Below are positions 1 through 10,255 of a stretch of 64,000 bases of DNA, piece after piece. The stretch is taken from assembly GCF_024055895.1 (NCBI RefSeq), contig NZ_JAMXLE010000001.1, forward strand, positions 1,178,001 to 1,242,000, written 5' to 3'. How positions within the stretch are numbered: the first letter of the stretch is position 1; the number at the start of each line of letters is the position of its first letter. The DNA is from Rhizobium sp. L1K21. GTDB taxonomy: Bacteria > Pseudomonadota > Alphaproteobacteria > Rhizobiales > Rhizobiaceae. Position numbers and translations under genes: made by a program. Below the pieces are notes generated by a model. It was not told the origin of the DNA, ran no database searches, and was given only the letters and a program-made list of their open reading frames with translations.

Positions 1-278
1 AGGATTTGGCTTGGATAAGCCCGGCCTGTTGCCAGGATATGGGCAATGCGGGTCGTCAAGACGCGTGTTTTGCCTGTTCCGGCACCCGCCAGCACGAGAA
101 CGGGACCGTCCACGGTTTCAACGGCTTCGCGTTGCTCAGGGTTCAACCCGTCCAGATAGTCCGGCGCTCGCGCACTTTCGCGCGCGGCCATGGCCCGCGC
201 GGCCAAACCTGCGGACGGTTGGGATGGGGCGCTTTCGGGCTCCTCATCGAAAAAGGGCATGTCTTTTACATTGGTCAT
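1..278 (-). CDS. UvrD/PcrA-type ATP-dependent DNA helicase, N-terminal part
   Basis: Only the first ~92 codons lie in the window; the gene runs off the left edge. The ATG is the complement of 276-278. The translation has an acidic/Ala-rich leader, then the helicase Q-motif region ([10 protein letters not shown]) and a Walker A motif [17 protein letters not shown], which together are typical of superfamily 1 UvrD/PcrA helicases acting in nucleotide excision and mismatch repair. The family assignment is firm; whether it is UvrD or PcrA proper cannot be decided from this fragment. Confidence 0.88.
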   Translation of the reverse strand, partial: MTNVKDMPFFDEEPESAPSQPSAGLAARAMAARESARAPDYLDGLNPEQREAVETVDGPVLVLAGAGTGKTRVLTTRIAHILATGRAYPSQI

Positions 279-382
279 TGTTGCTCAATGTAGTGATTCG
301 GGTATGAAAGGCAAAATAAAGCGGAACAAAAAGGGGGTATAGTACCCATTTGGCGGCCTTATTGTCGCCTAATATGCCCATG

Positions 383-398
383 ATTACAAAATTGTAAT
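383..398. promoter_or_regulatory. inverted repeat upstream of the RND efflux operon, candidate operator
   Basis: ATTACAA-AA-TTGTAAT is a perfect 7-bp-arm inverted repeat 94 bp before the adaptor start codon. Such sites upstream of RND pumps are commonly TetR-family operators, but no tetR-like gene is adjacent. A weaker GGGTA-TAG-TACCC repeat lies at 335-347. Function is inferred only from symmetry and position. Confidence 0.35.
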
Positions 399-491
399 TC
401 GGCATTATGCGATTGCCAGCGCTGATCGCTTTCTAGATAATCGCAGCCAAGTTTTTCAGTAGGCATTTCCTACCAAAGATTCGGAGATCAT

Positions 492-1685
492 ATGCGCTTT
501 TGGAAGCAGCTGTTTCTCAGCCTTGTCGTCGTCATCGTGGCCCTTGTTATTTGGGCCCGATTTGTCCCGGGATCGCGTGAGACGCTTGCAACTGTCGGAA
601 TGCCGGAATTTGTCGTCGGTCTGCTTACCCCGGAAGGCGCGGATACTGCCTCTGGCGAAAAGCCCTCCCGTGGCGGATTTGGTGGGATGCGCGGTTTTGG
701 CGGTCCTGCGCAGGTGGTTGCGCAGCCTGTTGAATCTGCAGTTGCAAACGACAGGCTTGTTGCCATTGGCAATGGCGCTGCCATCCGTTCGGTCTCTGTA
801 TCTCCTGACGAATCCGGAAAGCTCGCTGAAATCCTCGTCCGTTCGGGTCAAAAGGTGGAGGCCGGCGATGTTCTTGCGCGTCTCGACAATCGCGAGCAGG
901 TGATAGCGCGTGATCGCGCGCAGCTTGAATATCAGACCGCACAGGAGAAGGTGCAGCGTTATACAAGCCTGAAAGGTAACCTTTCCAAGGTCGAACTGGA
1001 CGATGCTGTTGCCGCTGAAAAGACGGCCAAGCTGGCCTTGGAATCCGCAGAGCTGGCGCTGGAAAAGCGTGATATCGTCGCGCCTATTGATGGCGTTGCC
1101 GGCATTGTGGATGTCAATCTCGGAGATAACCTCACATCATCATCCACCGTGGTGACGATTGATGATCGCTCCTCCATCCTCATCGAGTTCTGGGCGCCGG
1201 AGCGCTTTTCCGGTTCGATTGAAACCGGCATGCCGATATCGGCCATTGCAATCGCGCAGCCGGGTGTCGTCCATGAAGGCAAGATCGCAGCAGTGGATTC
1301 GCGCGTCGATGAGGCCAGCAGGACCGTTCGCGTGCGCGCCGAGGTTCCCAATCAGGACGACACGTTGCGCGCGGGGATGTCTTTCAGGGTAACCCTGCAT
1401 TTTGATGGTCAGAACTATGCGGCGGTCAATCCTGTCTCCATCCAGTGGGATTCTAAGGGCTCTTATGTATGGAAGGTTGTCGACGGCAAGGCGAACCGCA
1501 GCGGCGTGCGGATCATTCAGCGCAACCCCGAGAATGTTCTGGTCGAAGGCGAAGTCGAGCCAGGCGATATGATTGTCACCGAAGGTGTTCAGCGTGTTCG
1601 TCAGGGCGGCGATGTCAAATTGATTGGCGATGACGGTGCTGGCGATGGCAAAAGCGAGTCGAAGTCCGATGGAGCCACGTCATGA
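492..1685 (+). CDS. RND efflux periplasmic adaptor (HlyD/MFP family)
   Basis: This 397-aa protein has one N-terminal membrane/signal segment (about residues 6-24) and a Gly/Phe-rich linker (around residues 58-72). A biotinyl-lipoyl-like half follows (ILVRSGQKVEAGDVLARLDN), then an alpha-helical hairpin and the second lipoyl half (IVAPIDGVAGIVDVNLGDNL). This order is typical of membrane fusion proteins that link an inner-membrane RND pump to an outer-membrane channel. GGAG sits 6 bases before the ATG. Its stop overlaps the start of the RND permease by ATGA, so the two are translationally coupled. No outer-membrane factor gene is adjacent. The substrate is unknown. Confidence 0.9.
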   Translation: MRFWKQLFLSLVVVIVALVIWARFVPGSRETLATVGMPEFVVGLLTPEGADTASGEKPSRGGFGGMRGFGGPAQVVAQPVESAVANDRLVAIGNGAAIRSVSVSPDESGKLAEILVRSGQKVEAGDVLARLDNREQVIARDRAQLEYQTAQEKVQRYTSLKGNLSKVELDDAVAAEKTAKLALESAELALEKRDIVAPIDGVAGIVDVNLGDNLTSSSTVVTIDDRSSILIEFWAPERFSGSIETGMPISAIAIAQPGVVHEGKIAAVDSRVDEASRTVRVRAEVPNQDDTLRAGMSFRVTLHFDGQNYAAVNPVSIQWDSKGSYVWKVVDGKANRSGVRIIQRNPENVLVEGEVEPGDMIVTEGVQRVRQGGDVKLIGDDGAGDGKSESKSDGATS

Positions 1686-4600
1686 GTGCGCATTCCGAGG
1701 ATGATCACCTTTCGGCGAGCGCGAGCTTTACGGCCATCTTCGTTCGCCGGCCCATTCTGGCGCTGGTGCTCAATGCGCTGATCGTGGTTGCCGGGCTTGC
1801 GGCCTATTATGGTGTCGAAGTGCGAGAGTTGCCGCAGGTGGACCGGCCGGTCGTCACCGTGCGCGCTGAATTTGCCGGTGCGTCGCCGGAAACCATGGAC
1901 CGCGAGGTCACATCCATCATCGAGGGGGCGGTGGCGCGGGTGTCGGGCATTGCCGATGTTTCCTCGCGCTCCACCCAGGGCAACAGCCGGGTGACGATCG
2001 AATTCAATGACGATGTCGATATCTCCGTTGCCGCCAACGACGTGCGCGATGCCGTGGGGCGGATTGAAAACCAGCTGCCCGACGATGTCGATGCGCCGAC
2101 AATTGTAAAGGCCGATGATGACAGTCAGCCGGTGATGCGCCTTGCGGTGACGTCCAGCACGTTGTCGATGGACGATCTGACCGTTCTCGTCGAAAACCAG
2201 ATCGAAGATACGCTGGCGGCGGTCAATGGTGTTGCCGATGTGTCCGTTTATGGCGAGCAGGACAAGATTTTCCGCGTCGATGTCGATCAGGCAAAACTGG
2301 CAGGGCGAGGGCTGACCATTGCCGATCTCGGCAATGCACTTTCCACGGTGACGCTTGATGTTCCGGCGGGATCGCTGACAAACGCATCGCAGAACATTGT
2401 CGTTCGTGCCACGGCGCAGCTGACCGAGCCTGAAGAGTTCGAAAACCTGATCATCGCGAACCGGGTTCGGCTCGGCGATGTTGCCACTGTGACGGTCGGA
2501 GCCGCAGATGGCACGACGGCGCTTCGTTCGGATGGAAAGACCGGGATCGGCCTTGGCATCATCCGACAGGCCCAATCCAACACATTGGAGATTTCGAAAG
2601 GCATACACGCCGCGGTCGAGCGGATTCAGGCCAATCTGCCGGAAGGCACGCAGATTGTCGTTTCGAGCGATGACGCGGTTTTCATCCAGGGATCGCTGGA
2701 TGAAGTGGTCAATGCGCTCGCCATCGCCGTGGTGATCGTTGTGGTCGTCATCTTCCTGTTCCTGCGGGATTGGAGGGCGACCATCATTCCGGCCGTGACC
2801 ATGCCTGTCGCGTTGATCGGCACGCTGGCGGCGATCTATCTGGCTGGCTTTTCGATCAATATTCTCACCCTGCTTGCCATCGTTCTGGCGACGGGCATGG
2901 TGGTGGATGACGCGATTGTCGTTCTGGAAAATATCGTGCGCCGCAAATCCGAGGGGCTGGGTCTGCGCGCGGCAGCCGTGATCGGCACTCGGGAAGTGTT
3001 TTTCGCGGTCATTGCCACGACAGCGACGCTGGCCGCTGTGTTCGTGCCGATCTCGTTTCTGCCGGGGCAGACGGGTGGGCTGTTCCGCGAGTTCGGTTTC
3101 GTGCTGGCCTTTGCCGTCATGCTGTCTTCGTTTGTGGCTTTGACGCTTTGTCCCATGCTGGCGTCGCGTCTGCTCAAAAAAGGCCAGACGCAGCAAGACA
3201 GCGGACAGGAGGATGGCGGTTTCATCGGTCGCGCCTTTGCCGGCTTCTATGCCCGCACGTTGCGCGCCGTTCTTGATGTGCCGGTCGTGGTATTTGTCAT
3301 CGCCATCATTTTCACGCTTGCGGCTTTTGGAACATTCGGGCTTCTGACGCGTGAAGTGACGCCGAGGGAGGACCGTTCGGTGGTGCTTGCCAGCATTACG
3401 ACGCCGCCCGGCGTGAGCCTTGATTATACGCGCGAGCAAATCCGCCGTGTGGAGGAAAAGTTGCTGCCCATGCGCGATAACGGCGAATTGCGCCGCATCT
3501 TTTCCATCTCCGGATTCGGTGGCAGCACCAACCGCGCCTTCATGGTGATGACGCTGGCGCCCTGGGGCGAGCGTGAGCGCTCCCAAGACGACATCGTCAA
3601 GGACATCAACGCGCGACTGGCACAGGTTCCATCGGTTCAGGCATTTGCAATCCAGCCCAACAGTCTCGGTATTCGTGGCGGTGGACAGGGTCTGCAGCTT
3701 GCCATTCTCGGCAACAATTACGAGACCTTGAACGAAACGGCCACAAAGCTGATTGCCGCGCTGGAAGACAGCGGCAAATTCAACAGTATCCGGTTGAACA
3801 ACGAGCCGACCCAGGCGCAGCTGTCGGTGTCTATCGATCGTGAACGCGCCGCTGATCTCGGAATTTCGATTTCCGGACTTTCGGTCGCAATCCAGGCCTT
3901 GCTGGATGGACGCAGTGTCGGCGATGTCTATGTCGATGGTCGGGCCTATCCCGTGACGCTTCTGTCCAGCACCAATCCGATCAATGATCCCGGCGATCTG
4001 GAGAATATATTCCTGAAGACCGAAGACGGGCGCATCGTGCCCATGTCGACCATTGCGACACTGCAGGAAAAGGCGATTTCGCCCACGTTGGAGCGGAACG
4101 ACCAGATGCGGTCTGTGTCTTTGTCGATGAGCATGAATGAAGGTCTGTCGCTCGGTGGCGGGTTTGACGAGGCAACGCGGATTGCCGAGACAGTTCTGCC
4201 GCCGGGCTACCGGGTCATACCGCTTGCCGAAGCGGCAACGCTGCAGCAGAATTCGCAGAGCCTTGCCACGACCTTCGGCTTTGCCGTGGTGATCATCTTC
4301 CTCGTTCTGGCGGCGCAGTTTGAAAGCGTTGTCAGCGCGCTGATCATTATGGCGACCGTGCCGCTTGGGCTCGCCTGCGCCGTCTTTGCCATGTATCTGA
4401 CCGGCAACAGCCTGAATGTTTACAGTCAGATCGGACTTGTCATGCTGGTAGGCATCATGGCGAAGAACGGTATTCTGATCGTCGAATTCGCCAATCAGTT
4501 GCGGGACCGGGGCGAGGATGTTCGCTCGGCCATCGAAAACGCCTGTCGAATCCGTCTTCGCCCGGTCATGATGACGATGATCTCCACTGTGCTTGGCGGT

Positions 4601-4813
4601 GTGCCGCTCATTCTGGCGCATGGCGCAGGTGCCGAAGCCCGTGTGGCGCTTGGCTGGGTGGTTGTCGGCGGTCTGGGGCTCGCGACCATCGTAACGCTCT
4701 ATCTCACACCGGTTGCCTATCTTGCTTTCGCGCGCTTTTCCAAACCGCATGCCGATGAAGAGCGGCGTTTGCATGAGGAAATGCTGCTGGCAAGTCAGAT
4801 GGCTGGAGAATAG
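1682..4813 (+). CDS. RND family multidrug/solute efflux permease (AcrB/HAE1 type)
   Basis: At 1043 aa this is full length for an AcrB-like proton-driven inner-membrane pump. The first transmembrane segment lies at about residues 22-42, followed by a large periplasmic loop. The TM4 motif GMVVDDAIVVLEN carries the paired Asp of the proton relay near residues 407-408, and the TM10 motif AKNGILIVEFA carries the relay Lys. A second periplasmic loop and final helices follow. It overlaps the upstream adaptor gene by 4 bp. Substrate specificity cannot be read from the sequence. Confidence 0.93.
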   Translation: MSAHSEDDHLSASASFTAIFVRRPILALVLNALIVVAGLAAYYGVEVRELPQVDRPVVTVRAEFAGASPETMDREVTSIIEGAVARVSGIADVSSRSTQGNSRVTIEFNDDVDISVAANDVRDAVGRIENQLPDDVDAPTIVKADDDSQPVMRLAVTSSTLSMDDLTVLVENQIEDTLAAVNGVADVSVYGEQDKIFRVDVDQAKLAGRGLTIADLGNALSTVTLDVPAGSLTNASQNIVVRATAQLTEPEEFENLIIANRVRLGDVATVTVGAADGTTALRSDGKTGIGLGIIRQAQSNTLEISKGIHAAVERIQANLPEGTQIVVSSDDAVFIQGSLDEVVNALAIAVVIVVVVIFLFLRDWRATIIPAVTMPVALIGTLAAIYLAGFSINILTLLAIVLATGMVVDDAIVVLENIVRRKSEGLGLRAAAVIGTREVFFAVIATTATLAAVFVPISFLPGQTGGLFREFGFVLAFAVMLSSFVALTLCPMLASRLLKKGQTQQDSGQEDGGFIGRAFAGFYARTLRAVLDVPVVVFVIAIIFTLAAFGTFGLLTREVTPREDRSVVLASITTPPGVSLDYTREQIRRVEEKLLPMRDNGELRRIFSISGFGGSTNRAFMVMTLAPWGERERSQDDIVKDINARLAQVPSVQAFAIQPNSLGIRGGGQGLQLAILGNNYETLNETATKLIAALEDSGKFNSIRLNNEPTQAQLSVSIDRERAADLGISISGLSVAIQALLDGRSVGDVYVDGRAYPVTLLSSTNPINDPGDLENIFLKTEDGRIVPMSTIATLQEKAISPTLERNDQMRSVSLSMSMNEGLSLGGGFDEATRIAETVLPPGYRVIPLAEAATLQQNSQSLATTFGFAVVIIFLVLAAQFESVVSALIIMATVPLGLACAVFAMYLTGNSLNVYSQIGLVMLVGIMAKNGILIVEFANQLRDRGEDVRSAIENACRIRLRPVMMTMISTVLGGVPLILAHGAGAEARVALGWVVVGGLGLATIVTLYLTPVAYLAFARFSKPHADEERRLHEEMLLASQMAGE

Positions 4814-4873
4814 GTCTCGACATCATCATTCTGCTGAGACATTGATGGCCGCGATCAGTTCGTGGAGGAAAAC

Positions 4874-6286
4874 ATGTCGCTGGAAGACGTTGTCGCCGGA
4901 AAACGCAATGAAGCCGGAATAGCTGCCGTACTCGGGATTTTGAAACAGCAGTTCGGCGAGCGTTTCCAAACAGGTGATTCCATTCGCGAGCAGCATGCGC
5001 ACACGACAACCTATCTGCCGGCGCAATGGCCGGACGGCGTGGTGTTTGTTGAAACGTCGGATGATGTTCAATCGGTGGTCAAGGTCTGCGCCGAGCACAA
5101 GGTGCCGGTCATTGCTTTTGGCACCGGCTCTTCGTTGGAGGGACAGATCAACGCTGCATCGGGCGGCATTTCCATCGATTTTTCGCGCATGAACCGAATT
5201 CTCGAGGTGAATGCCGAAGACCTCGATTGCGTTGTTGAACCCGGCGTGACGCGTGAGCAGTTGAATGAATACCTGCGTGATACCGGGCTTTTCTTTCCGA
5301 TCGATCCGGGTGCGAACGCGTCCATCGGCGGCATGGCGTCAACGCGGGCTTCGGGCACCAATGCGGTGCGCTACGGAACGATGAAGGATAATGTTCTGTC
5401 TCTGACCGCCGTGATGGCCGATGGCCGGGAAATCAGAACGGCGCGGCGGGCCCGCAAATCGTCAGCGGGCTATGATCTGACCCGGCTTCTGGTCGGGGCG
5501 GAAGGAACGCTTGGCATCCTCACATCCATAACACTGCGGCTGCAGGGGATTCCTGAAGTGATCGCGGGCGGTGTTTGCGGTTTTCCAACGCTGAAAGACG
5601 CAGCTGACGCGGTGATCATGACCATTCAGCTTGGTATTCCCGTTGCCCGTATTGAGCTGGTGAACGCCACACAAGTTGCCGCCTGCAACGCCTATTCCAA
5701 GTTAAACCTCAAGGTTCAGCCGACGCTTTTCGTGGAGTTTCATGGAAACGAGGAGAGTGTCGCCCTGCAATCGCGCCAGTTCGGGGAGGTCGTGGCGGAA
5801 TTCGGTGGCGGGCCATTCGAGTGGACTGTGGACCCCGAAGAGCGGGCAAAACTGTGGAAAGCGCGGCATAACGTCTATTGGGCTGTGAAGGCGATGATCC
5901 CGGGCTATGAGGCGCTGGCGACCGATGTGTGTGTCCCGATTTCGAAGCTTGCCGAATGTGTGGCGCTCACCGAAGCGGATATTGAAGAGCATGGTTTGAC
6001 GGCACCCATCGTCGGTCATGCGGGAGACGGCAATTTTCATGTGAGCATTCTCTTCGACGACAAGAAGCCGGAGGAGATCGCCAAGGTCGAGGCCTTTGTT
6101 GCGCGGCTGAACGAGCGGGCACTCGCCATGGATGGTACCTGCACTGGCGAACACGGTATAGGGCAGGGCAAGCAGGCTTTTCTGGTAGCCGAACTTGGTG
6201 ATACCGTCGATTTCATGCGACAGATCAAGGCTGCCATGGACCCGCACAATATTTTGAACCCGGGCAAGATATTCAGGTTGGAATAA
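4874..6286 (+). CDS. FAD-linked oxidase, D-lactate dehydrogenase (cytochrome)/glycolate oxidase GlcD-like
   Basis: This is a two-domain flavoprotein of the VAO/PCMH superfamily. The FAD-binding half contains FGTGSSLEGQINA and the Ala/Gly-rich GANASIGGMASTRASGTNAV; the C-terminal FAD-oxidase half ends with GEHGIGQGKQAF and DPHNILNPGKIF. These proteins oxidise D-2-hydroxy acids such as D-lactate and pass electrons to cytochrome or quinone. I chose the ATG at 4874 because GGAGG lies 5 bases upstream; a GTG at 4862 is in frame but overlaps that ribosome site. The exact substrate is not determined. Confidence 0.85.
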   Translation: MSLEDVVAGKRNEAGIAAVLGILKQQFGERFQTGDSIREQHAHTTTYLPAQWPDGVVFVETSDDVQSVVKVCAEHKVPVIAFGTGSSLEGQINAASGGISIDFSRMNRILEVNAEDLDCVVEPGVTREQLNEYLRDTGLFFPIDPGANASIGGMASTRASGTNAVRYGTMKDNVLSLTAVMADGREIRTARRARKSSAGYDLTRLLVGAEGTLGILTSITLRLQGIPEVIAGGVCGFPTLKDAADAVIMTIQLGIPVARIELVNATQVAACNAYSKLNLKVQPTLFVEFHGNEESVALQSRQFGEVVAEFGGGPFEWTVDPEERAKLWKARHNVYWAVKAMIPGYEALATDVCVPISKLAECVALTEADIEEHGLTAPIVGHAGDGNFHVSILFDDKKPEEIAKVEAFVARLNERALAMDGTCTGEHGIGQGKQAFLVAELGDTVDFMRQIKAAMDPHNILNPGKIFRLE

Positions 6287-6368
6287 TTGTTGTCGCCCTT
6301 GTATTTGCGTTTGTGGCGGCTAGCATAGCAGCCACTACGCCCATGTTCTGACAGGGAGAAATGCCAAG

Positions 6369-9300
6369 GTGCTGGGGCGCTTTCTCGTTTTTATCGCCGG
6401 TCTGCTTGTCGTTGCGCTGTTTTCTGCGCTTCTGGCACCCTATTTTATTGACTGGACCAATTTTCGGCAGGACTTCGAACGACAGGCGTCTTCGATCCTT
6501 GGCAAGAAAGTGGTGGTTTACGGCGATGTCAGCGCGAGAATCATCCCGTTTCCCTCCGTGACCATGAAAGATGTGCGCGTGGCGCAGGAGGGGGAGACCG
6601 AGCCGCTTGTCGCCGTCGAGCAGTTTTCGATGGATATGGAACTGGCACCGTTCCTGTCCGGCGAGGCGCGCATTTTCGAGATGCGTATCGTCAGGCCCAA
6701 GGTGCGCCTGCGGCTCAGCAAAGATGGGACGCTTGACTGGATCAGGACTGGCAATCCGACCATTCCGGCGAAGACCGTCGTTCTTGAAAATGTCCATATC
6801 ATCGACGGGTCACTCAGTTTCGAAGATCAGCAGACCGGCCGCAATCGCGTTGTCAGCGACCTTGATATGGTCGCGTCCGCCAAGACGTTGCGTGGCCCTT
6901 GGCGGTTTGAAGGGGAAGGCGCTCTCGATGGTGTAGAGGGTCGCTTTTCGGCGGCGACCGGGGCTTATGATGGCGATGGGCAATTGCGGCTTGTTTCGCA
7001 TGTATCTCCCGCCGAGACCCCTGTGGAGCTCGATCTTGAGGGCAGCCTGAAGATGGAAGCGCTGCGGCTTCGTTATGCGGGCAAGTTTTCGGCGCGCTAC
7101 CGGCCGCCCGAGAACGATAATCAGGCTCGTCAGCCAGGGCCGCGCGCCAGCGGAAATTTCGAACTTGCAAATGATGCCGTCAGGCTGCCGGATTACCGGA
7201 TTGAAGTGGGCGATCCCGCTGATCCTTATGTCATTACAGGCGAGGCGACGCTTGATACGGGTCTCAAACCGGAGTTTCTGTTGACGGCGGAAGGTCAACA
7301 GGTCGATATCAATCGCATCGGCGGTGAGGCTGCCAAGACGGGGCGGTATGTGGATGGTTCGGCGTGGATGCGGCTGCAGGCTTTGATGACGGTGATCGGG
7401 GATGTGCCAATCCCGACCGTGCCGGGACGGGCAACCATCAAGCTGCCTTCGATCGTGGCGGGAGATACGACCTACCGTAATATTGCCATCGACGCTGCGC
7501 CTGCCGGCACTGGCTGGACGATTACCAAGGCGACGGCGGAGCTGCCGGGGCGCACGGTGCTGGAAGCGAACGGCAATCTGAACGTCAAGGGTGGATTTGG
7601 CTTTGACGGTCAGCTGGTGATGGCCAGCAATCAGCCATCGGGTTTGGCGGCGTGGCTTTCAGGACGGGTGGACCCTGCCATCCGGGGTCTCAATCAGGCC
7701 GGCTTTTCCGCGTCCGTGAGCCTGCAGCCGGGCCTGCAGCGCTTTGAGGGTATGGAACTGGCCCTTGGCGGCGATATTCTGCGCGGTCGTGCCGAGCGAC
7801 AGGCCCTTGGTGATCACAAACCCTCCATTTCGGTTGATCTGTCAGGCGGTGAACTCGATATCGACGCGTTGGAGGCGCTGGGCAATCTGGTTTTCGGTGG
7901 CGATGCTGCTCAAGGCGTGCTCAATCATTCGATTGCCGCGAAGCTGAGTTTCAAGGCGCTCAAGGCCTACGACACGGTCAGCAACGATGTTGCGACCACA
8001 TTTTCGCTGCGGGACGGTGTGCTTGATCTCGACAATCTCAGCGTGGGCTCTGTTCTGGGAGCTTCACTGCAGGCCAGCGGACGCATTGAAGGCGCGCTGG
8101 ACGAACCGAAAATTGCGCTGGATGGCACGGTCAAATCGGAAGACCCTTCAGCCCTTCTTGCCTATCTGCAGAAAAGGCTGCCTGATCACCCTGTGATGAC
8201 GCGTCTAGCCGCCAGCAGTGGTTTTTTTGTCGATAGCGATCTGCGTTTTTCCGTCCATAGCGGCGCAGGGGGTGCCTGGCCTGTCAATCTCGATATTGAC
8301 GGAGAGACGAATGGCACGAAACTGACCGGTCAGTTTGGCAGCGACATCCTCGGTGTCTCGGAAGACAGCGGGTTTTCGTTTGATATATCCGGGGAGAACA
8401 GCAATACGGCTACGCTTCTCGGACAGTTTGGATTGCAGCCGCTGCCGATTAACGAAGGGTCTGGCGGCATTGTCGGGCTGACGGTCAGCCGAAAGGCGGG
8501 AAAACCGGCGCAGATTGCGTTGAGTTTCACTGCTGATGATGGATCGCTGACGCTTTCGGGCGAGGGTGACATGGGTTCTGCGCATTTCCTCGACGGGCGC
8601 TATGCCATGACATTGGAAAGCGATGATCTTGAGCCGTATCTGATCATGACCGGGGTTGCCGTGCCGCAAATGGGTGCGGGGCTGCCAATATCGCTTTCTG
8701 CCTCCATTGCTATTGCGCCGGAGTCGATTGCCTTTTCCGAGGTGAAGGGAAAAGCCGATCAGAACGGTTTTTCAGGCGACCTGACGCTGAGCCGCGACGC
8801 TGTGCCGAAGGTCAACGGAGCGCTTTCTGTGGACACGCTTGACGTTGCGTGGCTGGCGGAGGCGGTGATTGGGCCCGTGACGGATGCGACCGGCGGCTGG
8901 AACAGCGACAATATCGCGCCGGCGCGTGATGCTGCGTTTAATGCGCAGATCGGCGTTCAGGTTGGAAAGCTTTGGACAGGCTACGCCTTGCCGGTCACGG
9001 CGTTCGATGGAACCTTGGTCTATGATGGGCGCTCGGTCGGATTGCAATCGGGCAAGGGTACCTTTGCCGGTGGCGCTGCGGAGGGCTCCGTTTCTGTCGC
9101 CAATGCGGACGGGCAGGCCTTTTTGAGAGCGCAGTTCAATGTGAAAAATGCAGCTTTTGCCAAGCTTTCCTGGAAATTTGGCGACATGCCGGTGCTGATG
9201 GGGCGGAGTGATTTCTCGGCTTTGCTGGAATCGTCCGGTCGATCTGTCGCCGACCTCGTGTCCCAGTTCAGCGGTTCGGGTGTTGTCGCGGTTGACCCGT

Positions 9301-10037
9301 TGACTGTAACGGGCCTTGATCTCGGCGTGCTGCCGTCCATTTTGAACAAGGTGGATGCCCTGGACGAAAAAGACCTGACCGCCGACACGGTGGCTCCGCT
9401 TGCTGCGGGCATCATTGGCAGCGGTTCGTCTACTCTCGGCAAGGTTCAGGTACCGTTTTCCGTGTCCGGCAGTGTCTTGCGGGCCAGCAATGTCGGGGCT
9501 GAAACAGACAATGCAAAATTGACATTCGAAGCGGATGCCAATTTGGCAGAACACTCAATCGACGGCTCGGTGCGCGTTGTCTTGAAGGCCGGCGATGAGG
9601 CGCTGGCCGGTGCTGAGCCTGCCGTGACGCTGAAAATTGGCGGTGAACTGTCTGCGCCTTCGGTCACACTGGATGTTTCCGAGCTTGCCGGGTTCCTGTC
9701 ACTCAGAGCCTTTGAGCAGGAACGCCGACGGGTGGAGCTGTTGCAGGCCGACATCATGGAAAAGCAGCGTCTGAGACGGGAAAATGCCTATTACAAAGCG
9801 CTTGCGGAGGCGCGCGAGGCTGCTCGGCTGAAGGCTGAGGAAGAGGCGCGCAAGGCTCAAGAGGCTGAGGAAAAGCGCAAAGCCGAGCAGACGCTGCAGG
9901 AAGAGCAGAAAGCCGCCCAGCCCGATGCTGCGCCTTCAAACGACAATTCGCCTCAGCCGGCGGCCAGCGGCTCCAAGTCGTCCAACGATCCGTCTGGCGC
10001 CATTGACTGGAAACTTCTGCCAGCGCCGGGAAATTAG
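6369..10037 (+). CDS. AsmA-family giant envelope protein
   Basis: This is a 1222-aa protein. A single N-terminal transmembrane helix (about residues 3-22) is followed by an AsmA-type start (YFIDWTNFRQDFERQASSILG). A very long beta-rich periplasmic region with repeated GSLSFEDQQTG/LSVGSVLGASLQASGR-like units comes next. The last ~110 residues form a charged Lys/Glu/Ala coiled coil (QEERKAEQ-type) and a disordered tail. AsmA/TamB-like proteins are thought to form bridges for lipid movement between membranes. The start is GTG at 6369, with AGGGAG about 10 bases upstream; the ATG at 6361 is out of frame. It converges with the minus-strand gene at 10034, overlapping by 4 bp. Confidence 0.88.
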   Translation: MLGRFLVFIAGLLVVALFSALLAPYFIDWTNFRQDFERQASSILGKKVVVYGDVSARIIPFPSVTMKDVRVAQEGETEPLVAVEQFSMDMELAPFLSGEARIFEMRIVRPKVRLRLSKDGTLDWIRTGNPTIPAKTVVLENVHIIDGSLSFEDQQTGRNRVVSDLDMVASAKTLRGPWRFEGEGALDGVEGRFSAATGAYDGDGQLRLVSHVSPAETPVELDLEGSLKMEALRLRYAGKFSARYRPPENDNQARQPGPRASGNFELANDAVRLPDYRIEVGDPADPYVITGEATLDTGLKPEFLLTAEGQQVDINRIGGEAAKTGRYVDGSAWMRLQALMTVIGDVPIPTVPGRATIKLPSIVAGDTTYRNIAIDAAPAGTGWTITKATAELPGRTVLEANGNLNVKGGFGFDGQLVMASNQPSGLAAWLSGRVDPAIRGLNQAGFSASVSLQPGLQRFEGMELALGGDILRGRAERQALGDHKPSISVDLSGGELDIDALEALGNLVFGGDAAQGVLNHSIAAKLSFKALKAYDTVSNDVATTFSLRDGVLDLDNLSVGSVLGASLQASGRIEGALDEPKIALDGTVKSEDPSALLAYLQKRLPDHPVMTRLAASSGFFVDSDLRFSVHSGAGGAWPVNLDIDGETNGTKLTGQFGSDILGVSEDSGFSFDISGENSNTATLLGQFGLQPLPINEGSGGIVGLTVSRKAGKPAQIALSFTADDGSLTLSGEGDMGSAHFLDGRYAMTLESDDLEPYLIMTGVAVPQMGAGLPISLSASIAIAPESIAFSEVKGKADQNGFSGDLTLSRDAVPKVNGALSVDTLDVAWLAEAVIGPVTDATGGWNSDNIAPARDAAFNAQIGVQVGKLWTGYALPVTAFDGTLVYDGRSVGLQSGKGTFAGGAAEGSVSVANADGQAFLRAQFNVKNAAFAKLSWKFGDMPVLMGRSDFSALLESSGRSVADLVSQFSGSGVVAVDPLTVTGLDLGVLPSILNKVDALDEKDLTADTVAPLAAGIIGSGSSTLGKVQVPFSVSGSVLRASNVGAETDNAKLTFEADANLAEHSIDGSVRVVLKAGDEALAGAEPAVTLKIGGELSAPSVTLDVSELAGFLSLRAFEQERRRVELLQADIMEKQRLRRENAYYKALAEAREAARLKAEEEARKAQEAEEKRKAEQTLQEEQKAAQPDAAPSNDNSPQPAASGSKSSNDPSGAIDWKLLPAPGN

Positions 10038-10255
10038 CGCTTTTCGGCCTGTGCCTTCAGGGCTTTCAGAACAAACAGCCGGATAGCCGAGGAGAAGTTT
10101 GTGTCTTCGTCGCGGTTCTCATCGATTCGCTGGAGAAGGGCACCTATCGGCAGGCCGGTGGTCTTGGCGATGCCGTTCAGTTCCGCCCAGAATTCATCTT
10201 CGAGGGAAAAGGAGGTTTTGTGACCTCTCAGATTGACGGAATGTTTGCGTATCAA
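10034..10255 (-). CDS. ribbon-helix-helix domain protein
   Basis: This 73-aa protein has a short beta strand (HSVNLRGHKTSFSLEDEFW) and two helices, typical of the RHH_4 family of small DNA-binding proteins common in Hyphomicrobiales next to DUF4169 genes. Its first codon appears to be TTG at 10253-10255, overlapping the TGA of the upstream DUF4169 gene (TTGA junction), which implies translational coupling. It likely forms an operon with the two genes upstream. Its target is unknown; self-regulation is possible but not shown. Confidence 0.75.
   Translation of the reverse strand: MIRKHSVNLRGHKTSFSLEDEFWAELNGIAKTTGLPIGALLQRIDENRDEDTNFSSAIRLFVLKALKAQAEKR

Noticed and set aside
1601-4774. A 1057-codon open frame on the minus strand opposite the RND permease gene
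   Set aside because: It is antisense to a full-length RND permease; its translation is His/Arg/Gln/Asp-rich without domains, a result of high-GC codon bias.
8772-9554. A 260-codon minus-strand frame inside the AsmA gene
   Set aside because: Lies fully inside the AsmA coding region and looks like a composition shadow.
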